Below are positions 5,704 through 13,390 of a DNA stretch of 13,948 nt, piece after piece. This DNA is from JAAFIP01 sp043728315 (GTDB lineage: Bacteria; Pseudomonadota; Gammaproteobacteria; Burkholderiales; Burkholderiaceae_C), in assembly GCA_043728315.1 (NCBI GenBank), contig JAYTMT010000035.1, positions 1 to 13,948 of the forward strand, in the 5' to 3' direction. Below the pieces are notes generated by a model. It saw only the letters and a list, made by a program, of their open reading frames with translations, was not told the DNA's origin and ran no database searches. The position numbers were made by a program, and so were the translations under genes. Position 1 is the first letter of the stretch; the number at the start of each line of letters is the position of its first letter.

Positions 5704-6483
5704 ATGGTGTCAAAACAGCAATTTACAGGTCTACTGGCCATTCGCAGGCCGCATGCAGCCAGTGCGCATGCGCTTGCCTGTGCGGCTGTGCTGTTCAGTA
5801 TGGCTTTTCAAGCGCAGGTGCATGCCCAAGGCATTTACACCTGCGTGCTGCCCAATGGCCGCAAAATCACCGCCGACCGCCCCGTGCCCGAATGCGCCGA
5901 GCGTGAGCAAAAGGAGCTCAACACCAGCGGCACCCTGCGCCGTGTGGTCAAGCCCGTGATGACAGCGCAGGAGCAGGCTGCAGCCGACAAGATAGCCCGC
6001 GAAGAAAGCGAGGAGCGCCTGCGCCAGGCCGAAGAAAAGCGCAAAGACCGCGCCATGCTCTCGCGCTACCCCAACCCGCCTGTCCACGACATTGAGCGCA
6101 ACATAGCGCTGGGTTCGGTGGACGATGTGATCAAAGCAGCCGCTAAGCGCATCACCGAGTTGGGTGCACAGCGCAAAACCATCGACCAAGAGTTAGAATT
6201 TTACAAAAAAGACCCGAGCAAAGTCCCGGCATCACTTAAGCGCCAAATCGAAGATTACGAGCTCAGTGTGGCCACGCAAAAGCAGTTCATTGGCACGCAA
6301 GACCTAGAGAAAAAACGCATCAACCAGCGCTTTGACGCAGAGTTGGTGCGCCTGAGACAGCTGTGGGCACTGCAAAGCGGCGTGCCAGCTGCCGCACCGC
6401 CCAGCATTGCACGTGCGCCAAGCGCCGCTGCGCCGCTTTCTGCCAGCAAAGGCGCAGGCGATTCTGAGGGGTCTAAGCCCTAA
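5704..6483 (+). CDS. Secreted DUF4124-domain coiled-coil protein
   Basis: A 259-aa protein of unknown function. A signal peptide is likely: basic residues to about 16, a hydrophobic stretch about 21-35, and a cleavage site near VHA-QG (after residue 41), so it is probably periplasmic. Residues 43-85 (GIYTCVLPNGRKITADRPVPEC) match the DUF4124 pattern, with two cysteines (C47, C64) that could form a disulphide. From about 90 to 225 the protein is highly charged and helical (QEQAAADKIAREESEERLRQ and ELEFYKKDPSKV), suggesting coiled coils. The tail is Ala/Pro/Ser-rich and low in complexity. DUF4124 proteins are common in beta- and gamma-proteobacteria, and their role is not known. ATG 5704 lies 60 nt after pyrE. 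It converges on gatB across 51 nt containing repeat copy 2. Confidence 0.8.
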   Translation: MVSKQQFTGLLAIRRPHAASAHALACAAVLFSMAFQAQVHAQGIYTCVLPNGRKITADRPVPECAEREQKELNTSGTLRRVVKPVMTAQEQAAADKIAREESEERLRQAEEKRKDRAMLSRYPNPPVHDIERNIALGSVDDVIKAAAKRITELGAQRKTIDQELEFYKKDPSKVPASLKRQIEDYELSVATQKQFIGTQDLEKKRINQRFDAELVRLRQLWALQSGVPAAAPPSIARAPSAAAPLSASKGAGDSEGSKP

Positions 6484-6506
6484 AATAGCCAAAAAAATTG
6501 ACCAAT

Positions 6507-6535
6507 GTCAGCGTCATATGGTCATAGTGCGCTAT
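6507..6535. repeat. 29-bp intergenic repeat, copy 2
   Basis: Begins GTCAGCGTCATATGGTCATA and ends GTGCGCTAT. It differs from 3933-3961 at two positions. It lies between the convergent DUF4124 and gatB stops, and its last base touches the gatB stop codon. TGACCA just upstream (6499-6504) can pair with the internal TGGTCA (6519-6524), so this copy could form a small hairpin in the terminator position. Confidence 0.75.
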
Positions 6536-8007
6536 TAATTTTGTAGTTTTGCTTTTAGCGCAAGATTTACCTGCGCGGGATTGGCTTTGCCAAGGCTGGC
6601 CTTCATAATTTGCCCAACCAGCGCGTTAAACGCTTTGTCTTTGCCCGCTTTGAACTGCGCCACATTGTCAGGGTTGGCGGCTAGCACGGTGTCAATGATG
6701 GCCTCTAATGCACCCGTGTCGTTCATTTGCTTGAGGCCTTTGGCGGCGATGATTTCGTCCACTTCTTGTAATAAATGACCGCCTTGTCCATCGCTTGGCG
6801 CGTTCCACAGGTCTTCAAAGACTTGTTTGCCAGCGTTGTTGGAGATCGTGCCGTCTGCTATGCGCGCAACTAAATTCCCCAATTTCTGGGGCGGCACAGG
6901 GCAGCGGTCAATAGAGCGTCCATCCACATTCAAGCGGCGCGATACTTCGCCCATGACCCAGTTGCTGGCCAATTTGGCCTGTCCGCTGGCCTTGGCCGTT
7001 GCCTCAAAGTAGGCAGCCATGGCCTTGCTTTGGGTGAGCGTGGCCGCGTCGTATGCGGGCAGGCCGTAGTCGGCCACAAAGCGCGCCGCCATCACGCGCG
7101 GCAGCTCGGCCATGTCGGCGCGGGTGCGCTCCACCCAGTCGCGGCCAATCACCAGTGGCGGCAGATCGGGGTCGGGGAAATAGCGGTAATCGGCTGCGTC
7201 TTCCTTGGTGCGCATGGCGCGGGTTTCGCCCGTGTCGGGGTTGAACAATACCGTGGCTTGTTGGATGGCCTTGCCGTCTTCTAGCTGCTCAATTTGCCAG
7301 CGCACCTCGTAGTCCATGGCCTGCTGCATGAATTTGAAGCTGTTTAAATTTTTGATTTCGCGGCGCGTGCCCAGCGGCGCGCCCGGTTTGCGCACCGACA
7401 CATTGGCATCGCACCGAAAGCTGCCCTCTTGCATATTGCCGTCGCATATGCCAATCCATGTCACTATTTTGTGCAGTTCCTTGGCATAGGCCACCGCTTC
7501 CTCGGTGCTGCGCATGTCGGGCTCGGTCACAATTTCAAGCAGCGGCGTGCCAGCGCGGTTCAGGTCAATGCCCGAATGCCCCACAAAGTTTTCGTGCACC
7601 GACTTGCCAGCGTCTTCCTCTAAATGCGCGCGCACCAAGCGCACAGTTTTGAGGGTGTCGCCCAAATAAAAATCCACCGCTCCGCCCTGCACCACCGGAA
7701 TCTCAAATTGGCTGATCTGGTAGCCCTTGGGCAAATCGGGGTAAAAATAATTTTTGCGGGCAAAAATGCTTTTCTCGGCAATGTGCGCGCCCACCGCTAA
7801 GCCAAATTCAATGGCCCGCTGCACCGCGCCTTTATTCATCACCGGCAGTGTGCCCGGCAGCGCCAAATCCACCGCGCAGGCCTGCGTATTAGGCGCGGCG
7901 CCAAAAGCTACGCTGGCACGGCTGAAAATTTTGCTGTTGGTGGTCAACTGGGTGTGCGTTTCAAAGCCGATAACGACTTCGTAGCCTGCAATGAGTGTGC
8001 TGGTCAT
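6535..8007 (-). CDS. gatB: Asp-tRNA(Asn)/Glu-tRNA(Gln) amidotransferase subunit B
   Basis: A 490-aa subunit B of GatCAB. It binds the misacylated tRNA and activates the Glu or Asp side chain with ATP, then uses ammonia delivered from GatA. The cradle domain (about 1-300) shows GFETHTQL (14-21), ARKNYFYPDLPKGYQISQ (83-100), HLEEDAGKS (128-136) and the family signature IDLNRAGTPLLEIVTEPD (147-164). The helical domain and YqeY-like tail (about 340-488) end in AFNALVGQIMKASLGKANP. The length is full. The start ATG 8007 overlaps the stop of the upstream ParA-like gene by 4 nt (ATGA). In related genomes gatB normally follows gatA directly, so here its translation appears coupled to an inserted gene. 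GC content is visibly higher than in that insert: 39/60 at 7141-7200 against 28/60 at 8701-8760. Confidence 0.97.
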   Translation of the reverse strand: MTSTLIAGYEVVIGFETHTQLTTNSKIFSRASVAFGAAPNTQACAVDLALPGTLPVMNKGAVQRAIEFGLAVGAHIAEKSIFARKNYFYPDLPKGYQISQFEIPVVQGGAVDFYLGDTLKTVRLVRAHLEEDAGKSVHENFVGHSGIDLNRAGTPLLEIVTEPDMRSTEEAVAYAKELHKIVTWIGICDGNMQEGSFRCDANVSVRKPGAPLGTRREIKNLNSFKFMQQAMDYEVRWQIEQLEDGKAIQQATVLFNPDTGETRAMRTKEDAADYRYFPDPDLPPLVIGRDWVERTRADMAELPRVMAARFVADYGLPAYDAATLTQSKAMAAYFEATAKASGQAKLASNWVMGEVSRRLNVDGRSIDRCPVPPQKLGNLVARIADGTISNNAGKQVFEDLWNAPSDGQGGHLLQEVDEIIAAKGLKQMNDTGALEAIIDTVLAANPDNVAQFKAGKDKAFNALVGQIMKASLGKANPAQVNLALKAKLQN

Positions 8008-9032
8008 AAGATGGTGTGTTGCTTGTACTGATAGTTAATGTCTATTTGATCAAGAATTTTTTCTGCTAAAGCACGAAAGTCGTCATATGCGCGGGCAACA
8101 GCGCTTGCATGGCTGCCGATTGCGCCATCGGCTGAAGCAAGTTTAAACACTGGTTTTCTTGCCTCTTGCGCCAATGGTATGAGACTTTTGTAATGGCGCA
8201 GAAGCGCTAGGCAATGGATGTCATCGCGAATAGACGATGCTGTTTCATCGGTCGAGTCAGTCAGTAAGTATTGTCGATATGCATTCGGAATACGCTCCAG
8301 CCAAGAAACATAGGCCTGTATGGGTCTAGAGAGCCGCTCTTGGTGTTGTAATGCAATGTATCCGACGGGTTGTGCTAGCCCACGCGGTAATTGCTTAACC
8401 ATATTCCCAATGCGAGTTGTACGCTCCTGCCAGCCCGAGCGCCACTTATTCAGTGTTGGTCCTAGATTTCGTAGTCCTTGAATAGAGAACAAATCGGCCG
8501 CCAGCGGCACTGCCACATAATCAGTGCCAATCAGTACGGATCGATTGATTGCCCCAAGATTTGGCCCCACATCAAAAACAATCAGCTTGGCCTTGATGTC
8601 ATCGGCTTTTTGTTGTGCAATACGCCAAAAAGCGCTGAGCACAAGCATTGCCCTCTCTTTGGTATCGTCACCGTTTGCTTTTGACCATTGTTCGGACAGC
8701 AGGTCTTCGAAAGCCGACAGCCCAAGGTCGCCGGGGAGCAAATATAAATTGCTATTTATTTTTTTGAGTTCCGGTGACGCAATGTCGCCTACCCTGGTGA
8801 GTGGGTGCACGGCTTCGTAGAGAGTTCTGGGGGTGCTGTTGTCTTCCTCACCCCAAAGTTCTAGCAACTCCGGTTCGTCCAGGAATGCTGCAGTTAGATT
8901 AGCCTGTGGGTCGCAATCTACCACCAGCGTTTTCACGCCTAACTCAGAAAACATCGACGATAAATGGTAAACCAAGGTGGTCTTACCAACTCCGCCTTTG
9001 TTATTAAAAAATGTCAATGTTGGAACTGTCAC
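8004..9032 (-). CDS. ParA/MinD-type ATPase, accessory, function unknown
   Basis: A 342-aa P-loop ATPase of the ParA/MinD (SIMIBI) class. The deviant Walker A is NKGGVGKTT (11-19), with signature K12 and K17. The switch/A' motif is VVDCDPQANLT (37-47). A Walker B-like strand KLIVFDVGPNLGAINRSVL follows mid-protein, then DYVAVPLAADLFSIQGL, typical of ParA. The C-terminal third is an extra helical region with no match I know. ParA ATPases dimerise on ATP and often bind DNA non-specifically, but no parB gene or parS-like repeat is seen. Plasmid or chromosome partition is therefore not supported. It resembles stand-alone ParA-like ATPases found in accessory islands. ATG 9032 overlaps the stop of the AlbA_2 gene (ATGA), and its own stop overlaps the gatB start the same way. 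Lower GC than the gat genes suggests transfer. Confidence 0.88.
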   Translation of the reverse strand: MTVPTLTFFNNKGGVGKTTLVYHLSSMFSELGVKTLVVDCDPQANLTAAFLDEPELLELWGEEDNSTPRTLYEAVHPLTRVGDIASPELKKINSNLYLLPGDLGLSAFEDLLSEQWSKANGDDTKERAMLVLSAFWRIAQQKADDIKAKLIVFDVGPNLGAINRSVLIGTDYVAVPLAADLFSIQGLRNLGPTLNKWRSGWQERTTRIGNMVKQLPRGLAQPVGYIALQHQERLSRPIQAYVSWLERIPNAYRQYLLTDSTDETASSIRDDIHCLALLRHYKSLIPLAQEARKPVFKLASADGAIGSHASAVARAYDDFRALAEKILDQIDINYQYKQHTIL

Positions 9033-10234
9033 AGCATCCTTTTTTTGATGGTCACCACCACCATATTTGCAGACAAAGCGAATTCTGGCGGTGGGTTACC
9101 GTTGGCCTTGAGTAGGCTACGTGCATTTTGAATCCCAAAGCCAAATTTTTGAACAAACTTAAGATTCGACAATACCTCTGCAATCGTGGGGTTGCGATAG
9201 TCTGCAATATGTGGCTGACCAAAGTTGGCCGCTGTCACCACACCGAATGGCCCGCCTGGATTGGCGATTTCGATTCGGTCATCAAACCAATACACTCTGG
9301 TAGGGGCGTTTGTGCCCTCATAGTTTCGATGCAGTATGGCGTTTCGAAATAATTGTTTTAAGGCGTCGAGTGGGTAATCTGGATACCGCTGCTCTAAGTC
9401 TTGTCCATTGATCGAGGTTGGCGTTTGAATAGTTGCTTTTAACTTCTCTTCCGTTTGCCTAATGACAGTTTCCAAATTGCCAGCCATAGCTGCTTGATCC
9501 GAAACCCCTCCGCCATGCTCATTCCCAGCGTATCGCACATACTGAACGTATGCGCCAGCCAACCAATCTTGAGGGGAATAAGCCAGAGCCAAAATACCCG
9601 CCACCGTTGGGAAACAGGGGGCTAGCCCGATAGCCATTCTGCTCGTGACGAGTTTTTCGTCTGTAGTTCTGCCATTGGCCTCAAGCACTTCGCGAGCAAG
9701 CACGGATGGCAAATATGATTCCTCGAAATACCTTAAATTAAGGTCATCTGTCGACGCAACTGGAATTGCCTCACTGTCGAATGATCTACCTGCCTTTGTG
9801 CGTCTTCGCTCGTTGAGTTGCCGCTCATCTTCCGCATTGCCTTGCTGCGTTGATGCGCCCAAGCGAACCCATATTCTTCCGTCGTAGCGCACTGGTGGCA
9901 GGCTTGATGGTGACACAACAATGGCAACAACATGCTTGTCTTGAATTTTGAGTGAGCGAACAGTCAAACTAGGTAGAGGTTGTATTTTTCCTTCGGAGCG
10001 TATTTGATCTATCTTGAGCAACAGCTCATCCGGGAAGTCAAGACCGGTCACCATGCCTTTATCGTCTACGCCGATCCAGATGATGCCATCTTTTCCTGCG
10101 GCGCACAGGTCATTTGCGAACGCGCAAACTGTTTGGTAGATTTTGTCTTTGGCAGAAAACGATTCTTTACGCTCTATCCAATGAGATTCTGGTTCGTGGA
10201 TGAGGTTAATCAGCTCTGTATCGTTGTAGGCCAT
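9029..10234 (-). CDS. AlbA_2/Schlafen-domain protein with GHKL-like ATPase domain
   Basis: A 401-aa protein of the family often annotated as ATP-binding or RecG-C-terminal-like. The N-terminal AlbA_2 (Schlafen AlbA-like) domain spans about 10-130. It shows ESHWIERKESFS (16-27), ICAFAN-type VCAFANDLCAAGKDGIIWIG (36-55) and the closing strand GRIWVRLGAST (119-129). The middle (about 165-285) is a linker or winged-helix-like region. The C-terminal region resembles HATPase_c_4, with N-box-like LFRNAILHRNY (295-305), IEIANPGGPFG (321-331) and G-box-like KFGFGIQNA (363-371). AlbA_2 proteins are nucleic-acid-linked; some are regulators, some defence-associated. Its role here is unknown. A good Shine-Dalgarno AGGAG (10242-10246) follows the gatA stop directly and serves ATG 10234. 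The out-of-frame ATG 4 nt earlier leads to an early stop. Confidence 0.88.
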   Translation of the reverse strand: MAYNDTELINLIHEPESHWIERKESFSAKDKIYQTVCAFANDLCAAGKDGIIWIGVDDKGMVTGLDFPDELLLKIDQIRSEGKIQPLPSLTVRSLKIQDKHVVAIVVSPSSLPPVRYDGRIWVRLGASTQQGNAEDERQLNERRRTKAGRSFDSEAIPVASTDDLNLRYFEESYLPSVLAREVLEANGRTTDEKLVTSRMAIGLAPCFPTVAGILALAYSPQDWLAGAYVQYVRYAGNEHGGGVSDQAAMAGNLETVIRQTEEKLKATIQTPTSINGQDLEQRYPDYPLDALKQLFRNAILHRNYEGTNAPTRVYWFDDRIEIANPGGPFGVVTAANFGQPHIADYRNPTIAEVLSNLKFVQKFGFGIQNARSLLKANGNPPPEFALSANMVVVTIKKRML

Positions 10235-10241
10235 TCATAGA

Positions 10242-10246
10242 CTCCT
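10242..10246 (-). promoter_or_regulatory. Shine-Dalgarno site of the inserted pair
   Basis: AGGAG on the minus strand begins right after the gatA stop (TAAAGGAG) and lies 7 nt before ATG 10234. It is the clearest ribosome site in the operon and decides the start of the AlbA_2 gene. The two downstream genes have none at this strength and rely on ATGA overlaps. Confidence 0.75.
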
Positions 10247-11722
10247 TTAGTTCAAGTGCGGCCAACGCAAATGGAAATCAGTTGCCAGCTGGAGCTGGTG
10301 CGCGACATTGAGTAGCTTGGCTTCTTGGAAATAATTGCCAATCAGCTGCAAGCCCACGGGCATACCGTCTGCGCCCAATCCTGCTGGCAAGCTCATGCCG
10401 GGCAGGCCTGCCAGCGAGGCGGGCAGGGTGAAGATATCGGCCAAATAGTTCGCCAGTGGGTCGTCTGATTTTTCGCCGATTTTCCATGCTACCGTGGGAG
10501 CTACGGGGCCTGCTATCACGTCGCAGAGTTTGAAGGCTTGTTGAAAATCATCGGCAATCATGCGGCGGATTTTTTGGGCTTGGAGGTAGTAAGCGTCGTA
10601 GTAGCCATGGCTGAGCACATAGGCCCCAATCATGATGCGGCGTTTGACCTCGTCGCCAAAGCCTTCGGAACGGGTTTTTTTATACATGTCGGTCAAGTCG
10701 CCGTGCTGCGCGGCGCGGTGGCCAAATTTCACGCCGTCAAAACGGCTCAAATTGGAGCTGGCCTCGGCCGGTGCAATGATGTAGTACACGGGAATCGACA
10801 GCTCGGTGCGCGGCAGGCTAATCGGCACGAGCTTTGCGCCCAGCTTTTCGTATTCCTTCAGTGCACCGTCTACCGCTGCGCGCACATCAGCGCTCAAGCC
10901 TTCACCAAAAAACTCTTGGGGAATGCCGATGCGCAGGCCTGAGACGCTGTCGTTCAAAGAGCGCGAGTAGTCTTCAGCGGGCATGTCGATTGAGGTGGAG
11001 TCGCGGTCCAGATCGGGCCCGCACATGGCGGTCAGCAGCAAGGCGCAATCCTCTGCGCTGCGCGCCATGGGGCCTGCTTGGTCTAGGCTGGAGGCAAAGG
11101 CCACCATGCCGTAGCGCGAAGCACGGCCATAGGTGGGCTTGATGCCGGTGATGCCACAAAACGCAGCGGGCTGGCGAATCGAGCCACCCGTGTCAGTGCC
11201 GGTAGCGCCTGCGCACAGGCCAGCGGCCACGGCTGCGGCGCTGCCGCCCGATGAGCCGCCGGGGATGCGTGCGGTGTCCCACGGGTTGCGCACATTTTTA
11301 TACGCCGAGTTTTCGTTGCTCGAACCCATGGCAAACTCGTCGCAATTGAGTTTTCCAAGGCTAATTGCGCCATTGTCAGCGAGATTGCGTGTGACTGTGC
11401 TATCAAATGATGAGCGGTAGCCGTCCAGCATTTTCGAGCCTGCGGTGGCTGGAAAATCGGTGGTGACGAATATGTCTTTGTGCGCCAGCGGCACGCCAAG
11501 GAGCGGTAGGCGCTCGCCAGCGGCCAGCCGCGCGTCGGCCGCGCGGGCTTGGGCCAGGCTGGTTTCTTCATTGGTGGCCAAAAAAGCACCTAAATTTTCA
11601 TGCGCCTGCATGCGGGCCAGGTAATGCTGCGTGGCCTCTAGGCTGGAGATTTCTTTGGCGGCAATGGCCTTGGCTAAGCCTGCTACGCCGATTGCGTGCA
11701 CATTTTGCTGAATTTGTAACAT
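10247..11722 (-). CDS. gatA: Asp-tRNA(Asn)/Glu-tRNA(Gln) amidotransferase subunit A
   Basis: A 491-aa subunit A of GatCAB, the glutaminase that releases ammonia for transfer to GatB-bound aminoacyl-tRNA. It belongs to the amidase-signature family. The triad is Lys82 (LAHKDIF), cis-Ser157 (PGGSSGGSAAAV) and nucleophile Ser181 (DTGGSIRQPAAFCG). The spacings 75 and 24 match GatA enzymes. The length is standard. The start is ATG 11722, preceded by a weak AAAGAG, 48 nt after gatC. It ends 12 nt before the inserted AlbA_2/ATPase gene instead of leading straight to gatB. The gene itself is intact, so the insertion left its reading frame undamaged. Confidence 0.97.
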   Translation of the reverse strand: MLQIQQNVHAIGVAGLAKAIAAKEISSLEATQHYLARMQAHENLGAFLATNEETSLAQARAADARLAAGERLPLLGVPLAHKDIFVTTDFPATAGSKMLDGYRSSFDSTVTRNLADNGAISLGKLNCDEFAMGSSNENSAYKNVRNPWDTARIPGGSSGGSAAAVAAGLCAGATGTDTGGSIRQPAAFCGITGIKPTYGRASRYGMVAFASSLDQAGPMARSAEDCALLLTAMCGPDLDRDSTSIDMPAEDYSRSLNDSVSGLRIGIPQEFFGEGLSADVRAAVDGALKEYEKLGAKLVPISLPRTELSIPVYYIIAPAEASSNLSRFDGVKFGHRAAQHGDLTDMYKKTRSEGFGDEVKRRIMIGAYVLSHGYYDAYYLQAQKIRRMIADDFQQAFKLCDVIAGPVAPTVAWKIGEKSDDPLANYLADIFTLPASLAGLPGMSLPAGLGADGMPVGLQLIGNYFQEAKLLNVAHQLQLATDFHLRWPHLN

Positions 11723-11770
11723 CTTTTGCTCTTTTTACTCAAACTTTGCTTTTGTGTGGTGCTGGACTGC

Positions 11771-12100
11771 TTACTCGATTACTTTGGGCACTAAAAACAG
11801 CCCAGACTCGGCATCCACCAGCGGCGCGCTTTGCTGGTGGGCGGTGCGGCGGTTGGTCTCGCTCACCACGTCGGGGCGCAGGCGCAGGGCTATGTCGGCA
11901 ATCACGCCCACAGGGTGGGAAAGCGGCTCAATGCCCGTGGTGTCCACGGCGCGCATTTGCTGCACAATGGCAAAAAAACCATTGAGTTGCCCCAGCATTT
12001 TGGCCGATTCTGGCTCTGAAAGCTCTAACCGCGCGAGGTTGGCGATGCGGTCGATGTCGGTGCGGGCTAATGGCGCGGTGGTGGACGCGGTGGTGGACAT
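11771..12100 (-). CDS. gatC: Asp-tRNA(Asn)/Glu-tRNA(Gln) amidotransferase subunit C
   Basis: A 109-aa subunit C, the small belt protein that wraps GatA and GatB and stabilises the complex. Recognisable stretches are DIDRIANLARLELSEPE (15-31), LNGFFAIVQQM (39-49), GIEPLSHPVG (56-65) and the C-terminal LRPDVVSETNRR ... APLVDAESGLFLVPKVIE, typical of the family. It is slightly longer than the usual 95-100 aa because of a Ser/Thr/Ala-rich N-terminus. ATG 12100 is the first gene of the operon, reading away from mreB. A TTGACA at 12136-12131 could be its -35 box. A later start is possible but would not change the core. Confidence 0.93.
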   Translation of the reverse strand: MSTTASTTAPLARTDIDRIANLARLELSEPESAKMLGQLNGFFAIVQQMRAVDTTGIEPLSHPVGVIADIALRLRPDVVSETNRRTAHQQSAPLVDAESGLFLVPKVIE

Positions 12101-12107
12101 AGGGGCT

Positions 12108-12136
12108 AGATTTCGTTAAAGACAGGTGAATGTCAA
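12108..12136 (-). promoter_or_regulatory. Candidate gatCAB promoter
   Basis: On the minus strand a perfect -35 hexamer TTGACA (12136-12131) is followed after 17 nt by AAATCT (12113-12108), a poor -10 box. If real, transcription would start only a few bases before ATG 12100, giving a nearly leaderless message. The perfect -35 supports it; the weak -10 and short leader argue against. Confidence 0.3.
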
Positions 12137-12148
12137 AGTTTCGATAGC

Positions 12149-12174
12149 AAAAAAACGCGCCAAATAGGGGCGTT
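12149..12174 (-). terminator. Intrinsic terminator-like hairpin upstream of gatC
   Basis: On the minus strand, stem AACGCCCC (12174-12167), loop TATTT and stem GGCGCGTT (12161-12154), with one mismatch, are followed by a run of seven T (12155-12149). It lies about 50 nt before gatC. It could block transcripts entering from the mreB side, or act as an attenuator if a gatC promoter lies further upstream. Confidence 0.45.
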
Positions 12175-12346
12175 CTAGGTGTTTTTGCTTCTGCGAAGCA
12201 CGGGGATACGTTATTATCGTGTCTTTGGTGTAAACCCTGTCAATTTGCTGTGTTTTGCACCTAAAAAACACGGTTTACCTAGTATTTTGTTGATTTGCGG
12301 CGACCGCCTAGCCGATGCGCTGGCGGAGCCCGAGAGGATATTTCAG
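12175..12346. promoter_or_regulatory. mreB leader/promoter region
   Basis: This is the rest of the 246-nt space between gatC and mreB. It holds a perfect small hairpin TGCTTC-TGC-GAAGCA (12186-12200), an AT-rich TATTAT at 12212-12217 that could be part of a -10 box (no well-placed -35), and a stem GTGTTTT (about 12250-12256)/AAAACAC (about 12265-12271). No gene is seen. The mreB frame is open here but has no MreB character. Confidence 0.35.
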
Positions 12347-13390
12347 ATGTTTGCAGCTTTTCGTCGGTATTTTTCTACCGATTTGGCGATTGACTTGGGT
12401 ACAGCCAATACCCTGATCTTTGTGCGCGACAAAGGCATTGTGCTGGACGAGCCCTCGGTGGTGGCGATTCGCCACGAGGGCGGGCCACAGGGCAAAAAAA
12501 CCATCCAAGCGGTGGGCAAAGAAGCCAAGGCCATGCTGGGCAAAGTGCCAGGCAATATCGAAGCCATTCGCCCCATGAAGGACGGCGTGATTGCCGACTT
12601 TACCGTCACTGAGCAAATGCTCAAGCAGTTCATCAAAATGGTGCACCCCCGCTCCATGATGCGCCCCAGCCCGCGCATCATCATTTGCGTGCCCTGTGGG
12701 TCTACCCAAGTTGAGCGCCGCGCCATCCGCGAGAGCGCTTTGGGCGCAGGCGCTAGCGAGGTGTATTTGATTGAAGAGCCGATGGCAGCGGCCATTGGCG
12801 CAGGCCTGCCCGTGAGCGAGGCCAGTGGCTCCATGGTGGTGGATATTGGCGGGGGCACCACCGAGGTGGGTGTGATCTCGTTGGGCGGCATGGTCTACAA
12901 AGGCAGTGTGCGCGTGGGTGGCGACAAATTCGACGAAGCCATCATCAACTACATTCGCCGCAACTACGGCATGCTCATTGGCGAGCCCACGGCCGAGGCG
13001 ATTAAGAAAAAAATCGGCAGCGCGTTTCCCGGCTCAGAAGTCAAGGAAATGGAAGTCAAGGGCCGCAATTTGTCAGAAGGCGTGCCGCGCAGCTTCACCA
13101 TTTCGAGCAACGAAATTTTAGAAGCCCTGACCGACCCGCTCAACAACATTGTGAGCGCTGTGAAAAACGCGCTGGAGCAAACCCCGCCAGAGCTGGGCGC
13201 AGACATTGCCGAGCGCGGCATGATGCTCACTGGCGGCGGCGCGCTTTTGCGTGACCTAGACCGCTTGCTGGCCGAAGAAACCGGCCTGCCCGTGCTGGTG
13301 GCCGAAGACCCCTTGACCTGCGTTGTGCGCGGCTGTGGCATCGCACTGGAGCGCATGGATCGCATGGGGTCGATCTTCACCTCCGAATGA
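12347..13390 (+). CDS. mreB: Rod shape-determining protein MreB
   Basis: A 347-aa bacterial actin that polymerises on the inner membrane and guides lateral cell-wall synthesis in rod-shaped cells. The N-terminus MFAAFRRYFSTD has the amphipathic character used for membrane contact. Actin-fold motifs are phosphate-1 DLGTANT (16-22), phosphate-2 VVDIGGGTTEVGV in mid-protein, and the adenosine motif MLTGGGALLRDL near the C-terminus. The length is standard. The frame is open upstream to 12179, but ATG 12347 has a strong Shine-Dalgarno GAGAGGA 8 nt upstream and begins the conserved protein. It is divergent from gatC and 85 nt before mreC, the usual mre operon order. Confidence 0.97.
   Translation: MFAAFRRYFSTDLAIDLGTANTLIFVRDKGIVLDEPSVVAIRHEGGPQGKKTIQAVGKEAKAMLGKVPGNIEAIRPMKDGVIADFTVTEQMLKQFIKMVHPRSMMRPSPRIIICVPCGSTQVERRAIRESALGAGASEVYLIEEPMAAAIGAGLPVSEASGSMVVDIGGGTTEVGVISLGGMVYKGSVRVGGDKFDEAIINYIRRNYGMLIGEPTAEAIKKKIGSAFPGSEVKEMEVKGRNLSEGVPRSFTISSNEILEALTDPLNNIVSAVKNALEQTPPELGADIAERGMMLTGGGALLRDLDRLLAEETGLPVLVAEDPLTCVVRGCGIALERMDRMGSIFTSE

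Noticed and set aside
8004..9032. Plasmid-type parABS partition locus
   Set aside because: No parB gene and no parS-like repeats are present, and the gene lies inside a chromosomal housekeeping operon.
12179..12346. N-terminal extension of mreB
   Set aside because: The strong ribosome site before 12347 and the known MreB N-terminus fix the start; the upstream codons are leader DNA.
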